DNA of 64,000 bases. Origin: JAEUOS01 sp046160545 (GTDB lineage: Bacteria > Pseudomonadota > Gammaproteobacteria > Burkholderiales > JAEUOS01). The notes beneath the pieces were generated by a model, which saw only the letters and a list, made by a program, of their open reading frames with translations, ran no database searches and was not told the DNA's origin. The translations under genes and the position numbers were made by a program. Positions 60,118-64,000 of this stretch are shown piece after piece (within the stretch, counting starts at the first letter, position 1; each line of letters starts with the position of its first letter). Where the stretch lies: positions 53,835-117,834 of the forward strand of contig JBJXGS010000193.1 in NCBI GenBank assembly GCA_046160545.1. Reading direction: 5' to 3'.

Positions 60118-61347
60118 CTAGCGCGCCACTTCGACAGGCAGCGACGACACCCCGCGAAAAACCATTGAATCGAGCCAGTCAAGGCGCGAAAAGGCCGGCT
60201 TGATCGAACGAAAACGCTTGAGCACCGCAGGAAAGGCGATCTGTCCTTCCAGGCGCGCGAGCGGAAAGCCCAGGCAGATATGGGTGCCGAAGCCGAAGGC
60301 CAGGTGCGGTACACCATCGCGCGACAAGTCCAGACTGTCAGGGTCGGGATAGGCGCGCTCGTCACGGTTAGCAGAGTTGAGGAGCACGAACACCCGGTCG
60401 CCCACTCTCATCTCGCGGCCGTGCATTTCGGTGGCCTTTCCGACCACCCGCACCTGTGCACCCGACGGCCCTTCGTATCGCAACAGTTCCTCCACGGCAT
60501 CGGCTGCCAGGCCCGGGTTGGCGCGCAGACGCGCCATCTCACCAGGGAATTCGAGTAGCGCGATGAGCCCGTTGCCGATGTGGTTGGTAGTGGTTTCATG
60601 ACCGGCGAAAAGCAGCAGGATGCAGGTCGCGATCAGTTCGTCTTCCGAGAGTTGCCCCTCGGTCTCGTCACGCAGGTTCACCAGTTGCGAAAGCAGGTCC
60701 GCGCGTGGCTTGGCGCGCCGCGCCGTGATCATGGCGCGAAAGAACTCCGCCATCTCGTGGGTGGCGGCCTCGGCGATCTCGTATTTCTCCGGTTTGGCGC
60801 GCGACGAGCCGATGAACAGGGCCATGCGATCCGACAATGTCTTGACTTTCTCCAGGTCGGCCCGTGGCACACCCAGCATCTGCATGATGACAAGGGCCGG
60901 CAAGGGTCCGGCGAAGTCCGCAATGAAGTCAATCTGCGTGCGCTCGCCCATGCGCTCCAGAAGCCAGTCAGTGATTTCCTCGATATCCGGACGCATCGCA
61001 TGCATTGACTTGACGTTGAAGACTGTCGAGGTGAGCTTGCGCAGACGCGTATGGTCGGGCGCATCGCGAAACACCATCCAGGCCGACAGGTAGCGGATGA
61101 TGTCGCGGATGCGCTCCTGCTCGGGCGTCGGCATGCTGGCGAAGAATGGCCGCAGGCGATCCGACGACATGCCGGCATCAAGGCAGGTGCGCTTGACGTC
61201 GTCGTAGCGCGTCAACACCCAGGCCTTGAGGCGCGGACTCCAGTGGCAGGGGTCTTCGTCGCGCATGCGGCGGTACATCGGGTAGGGATCGGCGAGAAAA
61301 TCCGCGTCCTCCGGGTGGTAATCGAGCGGGTTCAACACGGCACTCAT
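60118..61347 (-). CDS. Cytochrome P450
   Basis: 409 residues from ATG at 61347. I-helix LLLFAGHETTTN (oxygen activation), ExxR-region in VEELLRYEGPSG, R-loop, and the haem-ligand loop FGFGTHICLGFPLAR with Cys358. Soluble bacterial class I P450 (CYP107/CYP102-like range), needing a ferredoxin and reductase that are not adjacent. The substrate is unknown; fatty acids, terpenoids and aromatics are all possible. Confidence 0.93.
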   Translation of the reverse strand: MSAVLNPLDYHPEDADFLADPYPMYRRMRDEDPCHWSPRLKAWVLTRYDDVKRTCLDAGMSSDRLRPFFASMPTPEQERIRDIIRYLSAWMVFRDAPDHTRLRKLTSTVFNVKSMHAMRPDIEEITDWLLERMGERTQIDFIADFAGPLPALVIMQMLGVPRADLEKVKTLSDRMALFIGSSRAKPEKYEIAEAATHEMAEFFRAMITARRAKPRADLLSQLVNLRDETEGQLSEDELIATCILLLFAGHETTTNHIGNGLIALLEFPGEMARLRANPGLAADAVEELLRYEGPSGAQVRVVGKATEMHGREMRVGDRVFVLLNSANRDERAYPDPDSLDLSRDGVPHLAFGFGTHICLGFPLARLEGQIAFPAVLKRFRSIKPAFSRLDWLDSMVFRGVSSLPVEVAR

Positions 61348-61391
61348 GGACGAGATCTCCGGGATGGGCACCGGCGCAGCCGGGCCATAAA

Positions 61392-61407
61392 GCAAACAGT
61401 CGTTTGC
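61392..61407. promoter_or_regulatory. Palindrome GCAAAC-N4-GTTTGC, candidate TetR operator
   Basis: Perfect 6-bp arms at 61392-61397 and 61402-61407 lie 45 bases before the P450 start, beside a tatata box (61412-61417), in the 120-base gap between the divergent P450 and hydrolase genes. Dimension and place fit an operator of the TetR protein encoded after the P450. Confidence 0.55.
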
Positions 61408-61467
61408 CAACTATATAGGCGAGCGCCCATCCGGGTCAAGCCGAGGCATGGCTTAGACTCTTGTCCC

Positions 61468-62385
61468 ATGCTCGCGCTTGCAGTCACGGCCATTGTCCTG
61501 GTGCTAGGTTGGCTCATGGGCATCAAGGGCGTACTCGCGCTGATCGCATTGCTGATCACGGCCACCTTCGTGGCCGCGGCGACGCAAGCGGGCCCACGGC
61601 CGGCGGAGACCCGACTCTCAGTCCTGCAGACGCTTTTTCTCTGGGCTGGCGAAGTCGTGTCGGCCTGGTCACTTTTTCTTTGCGCCCTGCCACTCGAGCG
61701 CTGGTTGTTCGCGCGTGACCATGCCGGGTCCCGCAGCACTGCCGCACCGATTCTCCTGGTACACGGCTACGTCAACAATGCCGGAGCGATGTGGCGACTG
61801 CGCGGGGCGCTCATGCGCGCCGGGCACAGTGTGCACACCATCAACCTGGAGCCGGTCTATGCCGACATCGACGCCTACGCGCCGCTGCTGGCCGCACGCA
61901 TCGCGGATGTGCGCGGCCGCCACGCCGGACGCGAGGTCGTGCTTGTGTGCCACAGCATGGGTGGGTTGGTCGCGCGCGCCCTGCTGCGCCACTGCGCGAG
62001 AGCCGGGCAGGCGCCCGGCGTCGCCAAGGTGATCACACTGGGCACTCCGCACCAGGGCACGGTCCTTTCAAGCATTGAGATGAGCCCCAACGGCAGGCAG
62101 ATGCGCGTCAATAGCCCCTGGCTCGCGGCCCTGGCCGCCGACGAGAAAGGCGCGTGGCACTGCCCGCTGGTTTCGATCTGGTCGCGCGACGACAATATCG
62201 TTGCGCCACAGACAAGCGCCGAACTGGCGGGCGCGCGCAACCTGGCGATCGCCGGCGTCGGGCACATCAGCCTGCCGCTCAATTCGCGGGTCGCGGCGAT
62301 GGTGATCGAAGAGATCGAACGCGCCGATGCTGCCGAGGCGAAGGCCTCGGCCCTCGCCGCGCCGGCTCCGCGGGACGAGAGCTAG
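61468..62385 (+). CDS. Membrane-anchored alpha/beta hydrolase (lipase-like)
   Basis: 305 residues from ATG at 61468. Two hydrophobic segments within residues 1-75 (AVTAIVLVLGWLMGIKGVLA ...) anchor it; the soluble domain has PILLVHGYVNNAGAMWRLR (oxyanion), LVCHSMGGLVARALLRH (nucleophile Ser), a DD pair in SIWSRDDNIVAP and VGHISLPLN (His). The family includes triacylglycerol lipases and esterases. Divergent from the P450 gene and probably under the same palindrome. Confidence 0.87.
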   Translation: MLALAVTAIVLVLGWLMGIKGVLALIALLITATFVAAATQAGPRPAETRLSVLQTLFLWAGEVVSAWSLFLCALPLERWLFARDHAGSRSTAAPILLVHGYVNNAGAMWRLRGALMRAGHSVHTINLEPVYADIDAYAPLLAARIADVRGRHAGREVVLVCHSMGGLVARALLRHCARAGQAPGVAKVITLGTPHQGTVLSSIEMSPNGRQMRVNSPWLAALAADEKGAWHCPLVSIWSRDDNIVAPQTSAELAGARNLAIAGVGHISLPLNSRVAAMVIEEIERADAAEAKASALAAPAPRDES

Positions 62386-62428
62386 TTTCGCGCAAGCTTG
62401 CGCTCGACCACACCCCCGCGGACGCGCC

Positions 62429-62731
62429 TCAGGCCGACTTGGCCAGGAGCGTGAAGTGTTCCACCGCCGGGGGGACAGCGAAGAACGGGCCGACGATCAC
62501 GCGCCAGTCGGCGAACGCCGCCGAGCCGCGAAAGTCGACCGTGTGATTCTCCAGCGTGTCCCAGAAGATCATCAGGAGATAGCGTTCCGGGGACTCAACG
62601 CCCTTGTTGACCTTGTAGCCGCGAAAGCCCTTGGCCTTTGCTATTACTGTCTCGACGCCACGCTTGATCGCGGCATCGAATTCGGCACCGCGGCCCGGGT
62701 GAATGCGAATGTCGGCAAGTTCAAGGATCAT
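62429..62731 (-). CDS. Antibiotic biosynthesis monooxygenase (ABM) domain protein
   Basis: 100 residues from ATG at 62731: ILELADIRIHPGRGAEFDAA, KGFRGYKVNKGVESPERYLL and MIFWDTLENHTVDFRGS, the ferredoxin-like ABM fold. Some members are cofactor-free quinone-forming monooxygenases, others have no known activity. Not enough context to choose a role. Preceded on the same strand by a small exported protein gene. Confidence 0.82.
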   Translation of the reverse strand: MILELADIRIHPGRGAEFDAAIKRGVETVIAKAKGFRGYKVNKGVESPERYLLMIFWDTLENHTVDFRGSAAFADWRVIVGPFFAVPPAVEHFTLLAKSA

Positions 62732-62786
62732 CGATGCTCCTGCGAATTGACTGCAATGAATGCGTGAAGGACTCGGTCCGCGGCTC

Positions 62787-63122
62787 TCAGTTGCACGATC
62801 GATTGTGCTCGCGGTCGATCTCGGCACGACGCAGGGCCAAGGCCTCACGTTCGTTGGAATTGGTAGCCCGGTCCATGCGTGCGCTGTTCTGCGCCAGGGT
62901 CTGACCGACACGCGCGCAGCGCTCGCGCTGCTCGCGGTCGGCAGCAGTGTCCTGGTCGGCACGGCGCGCGGCCGGGCTGTCCCCCTTGTTATCGGCCAGC
63001 GAGCAGGGATGCGACTGGTACACGTTGCCGCAGCGGTAGGTAGTCTGACCGCTCGCGACTGCCGGTCCCGCCAGGCATGCACCGGCCAGAAGCAAACGGA
63101 AGAGTATCGGTAAGCGGCGCAT
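62787..63122 (-). CDS. Small exported protein, DUF4124-like
   Basis: 111 residues with a signal peptide (LPILFRLLLAGACLAGPAVA) and TTYRCGNVYQSHPC directly after it, the short beta pattern of DUF4124-type periplasmic proteins; the C-terminal part is a charged helix (RREIDREHNR-like) that may form a coiled coil. Function unknown. Confidence 0.68.
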   Translation of the reverse strand: MRRLPILFRLLLAGACLAGPAVASGQTTYRCGNVYQSHPCSLADNKGDSPAARRADQDTAADREQRERCARVGQTLAQNSARMDRATNSNEREALALRRAEIDREHNRSCN

Positions 63123-63136
63123 GGACAGGCCTCCGT

Positions 63137-64000
63137 TCAGAAATGAATTCCGCGCAGCAATTGCTGGAACGCCACCTGATCGGCGGTCGGCTCGACCGGT
63201 TTGGCCAGGGCGTCCTTGCCCTTGGCCGCATCGGAGTCGGGGAACATGCGAAAGCTGGTGTTCATGACGATCTGGGCGATGCGCGGCGTGAGCGCGTGCA
63301 GGATCTCGCCGAAAGTCCCCAGGCGCGTGGCGATGCGCACCGGCTCGTAGACAATCGCCTCGACGATCATGTCGGCAGCCTCCTCAGGCGACAGGGTCGG
63401 CACGTTGTTGTAGATCTTGGTCGGCGCGATCATCGGCGTCTTGACCAGGGGCATGTTGATGGTCGTGAACTTCACCCCGGTGTCGGCGTACTCGGATGCA
63501 GCGCAGCGCGTGAAGGCATCGAGCGCGGCCTTGGAGGCGACATAGGCCGAAAAACGCGGCGCATTGGTCAACACGCCGATGGAGGAAATGTTGATGACGT
63601 GCCCGCGACGCTTCTTGCTCATGCCGGGCAGGAAGGCCAGCGTGACCCGCAGGGCGCCAAAGTAGTTGACGTGCATGGTGCGCTCGAAATCGTGGAACCG
63701 CCCCTGCACGTTCTCGATCGCGCGGCGGATAGAGCGCCCGGCGTTATTGACCAGTACATCAACCCCGCCGTGCTTTTCGTTGACGATGGCGGCAAATTCG
63801 GCGCAGGCCTTCTCGTCGCCGACGTCGGCCGAGTAGGTGAAGACCTTGCCGCCATTCTTCGCGCACTCCCCGATCTCCTTCTCCGCGCTGGCGAGCTTCT
63901 CCGGGTCGCGTGCGACGATGATCACGGTGGCGCCGGCCTCGATGATCTTCTTGGCCGCGGCCAGGCCGATACCGGAAGACCCGCCCGTGATCATGACCAC
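63137..64000 (-). CDS. SDR family oxidoreductase, cut by window end
   Basis: 287 residues visible; the open frame reaches the right edge, so the N-terminus lies beyond. Cofactor motif TGGSSGIG, VNNAGRS, active-site INISSIG...YVASKAALDAF (Ser, Tyr, Lys) are intact. The C-terminal extension ALTPRIAQIVMNTSFRMFPD resembles SDR domains of Acr1-like acyl-CoA/aldehyde reductases and of large two-domain SDR proteins. A link to the wax-ester synthase at 50286 is conceivable but not shown. Confidence 0.87.
   Translation of the reverse strand: MVMITGGSSGIGLAAAKKIIEAGATVIIVARDPEKLASAEKEIGECAKNGGKVFTYSADVGDEKACAEFAAIVNEKHGGVDVLVNNAGRSIRRAIENVQGRFHDFERTMHVNYFGALRVTLAFLPGMSKKRRGHVINISSIGVLTNAPRFSAYVASKAALDAFTRCAASEYADTGVKFTTINMPLVKTPMIAPTKIYNNVPTLSPEEAADMIVEAIVYEPVRIATRLGTFGEILHALTPRIAQIVMNTSFRMFPDSDAAKGKDALAKPVEPTADQVAFQQLLRGIHF

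Overview
This is a GC-rich (roughly two-thirds G+C), gene-dense stretch of chromosome, most consistent with a betaproteobacterium of the order Burkholderiales. The pointers are the orders dksA - STAS-domain gene - hslV - hslU and argS - SPOR-domain gene - dsbA, several Bug-type (tripartite tricarboxylate) solute receptors, a TfpX/TfpZ-type pilin accessory protein, and catabolism built around CoA thioesters. I recognise no rRNA, tRNA, CRISPR array or intact insertion sequence.

Layout. 1-1766: end of a class III CoA-transferase and a Bug receptor. About 1770-4905: a lower-GC accessory segment with decayed genes (MAPEG 3' part, IS3-type transposase remnant, VOC-protein stub), a methyltransferase, a TauE/SafE exporter and a putative modification-dependent SRA-like/HNH nuclease, closed by a terminator hairpin. 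5221-10409: a likely zinc-homeostasis cluster (Fur/Zur-type repressor, DUF2796 protein, ABC ATPase and FtsX-type permease, DUF3299 protein, COG0523 GTPase) ending in dksA. 10497-14801: STAS protein, hslVU and an FMN-dependent alpha-hydroxyacid oxidase. 14871-17127: copper-related cluster (DUF2946, MbnH-like di-haem enzyme, PCu(A)C chaperone). 17177-21798: histidine phosphatase, argS, SPOR protein, two tandem DsbA-like proteins. 21818-27357: DUF1289, hydroxyacid dehydrogenase and the leucine-degradation genes liuDCB. 27442-29481: HicB-like protein, a nitronate-monooxygenase stub, a PhyH oxygenase and a VapBC-type toxin-antitoxin pair. 29499-38690: DMT exporter, livFGMH branched-chain/ligand ABC transporter, orphan acyl-CoA carboxyltransferase, 2-hydroxychromene-2-carboxylate isomerase-like protein and a fused beta-oxidation enzyme. 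38719-45153: YkgJ protein, glycosyltransferase, FAD monooxygenase, divergent TRAP transporter and TauD-type dioxygenase. 45230-53723: DUF2062, TfpX/Z, DMT exporter, an Hfq paralogue, two hydrolases plus a wax-ester synthase/DGAT, lipoprotein, MFS transporter. 53776-64000: second FAD monooxygenase, isochorismatase-fold amidase, Bug receptor, maleate-isomerase-like protein, two tandem lipoproteins, P450 with TetR regulator, lipase-like hydrolase, ABM monooxygenase and an SDR cut by the window edge.

Functionally the window mixes housekeeping (argS, hslVU, dksA), metal handling (zinc then copper), envelope redox folding (two DsbA proteins), and an extensive catabolic repertoire with dedicated uptake systems (Bug, TRAP, Liv, MFS, DMT). 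The FAD monooxygenase, maleamate-amidase-like and maleate-isomerase-like genes near 53.8-57.5 kb resemble parts of a nicotinate/hydroxypyridine-type lower pathway, but the ring-cleavage and deformylase genes are not in view, so this remains inference.
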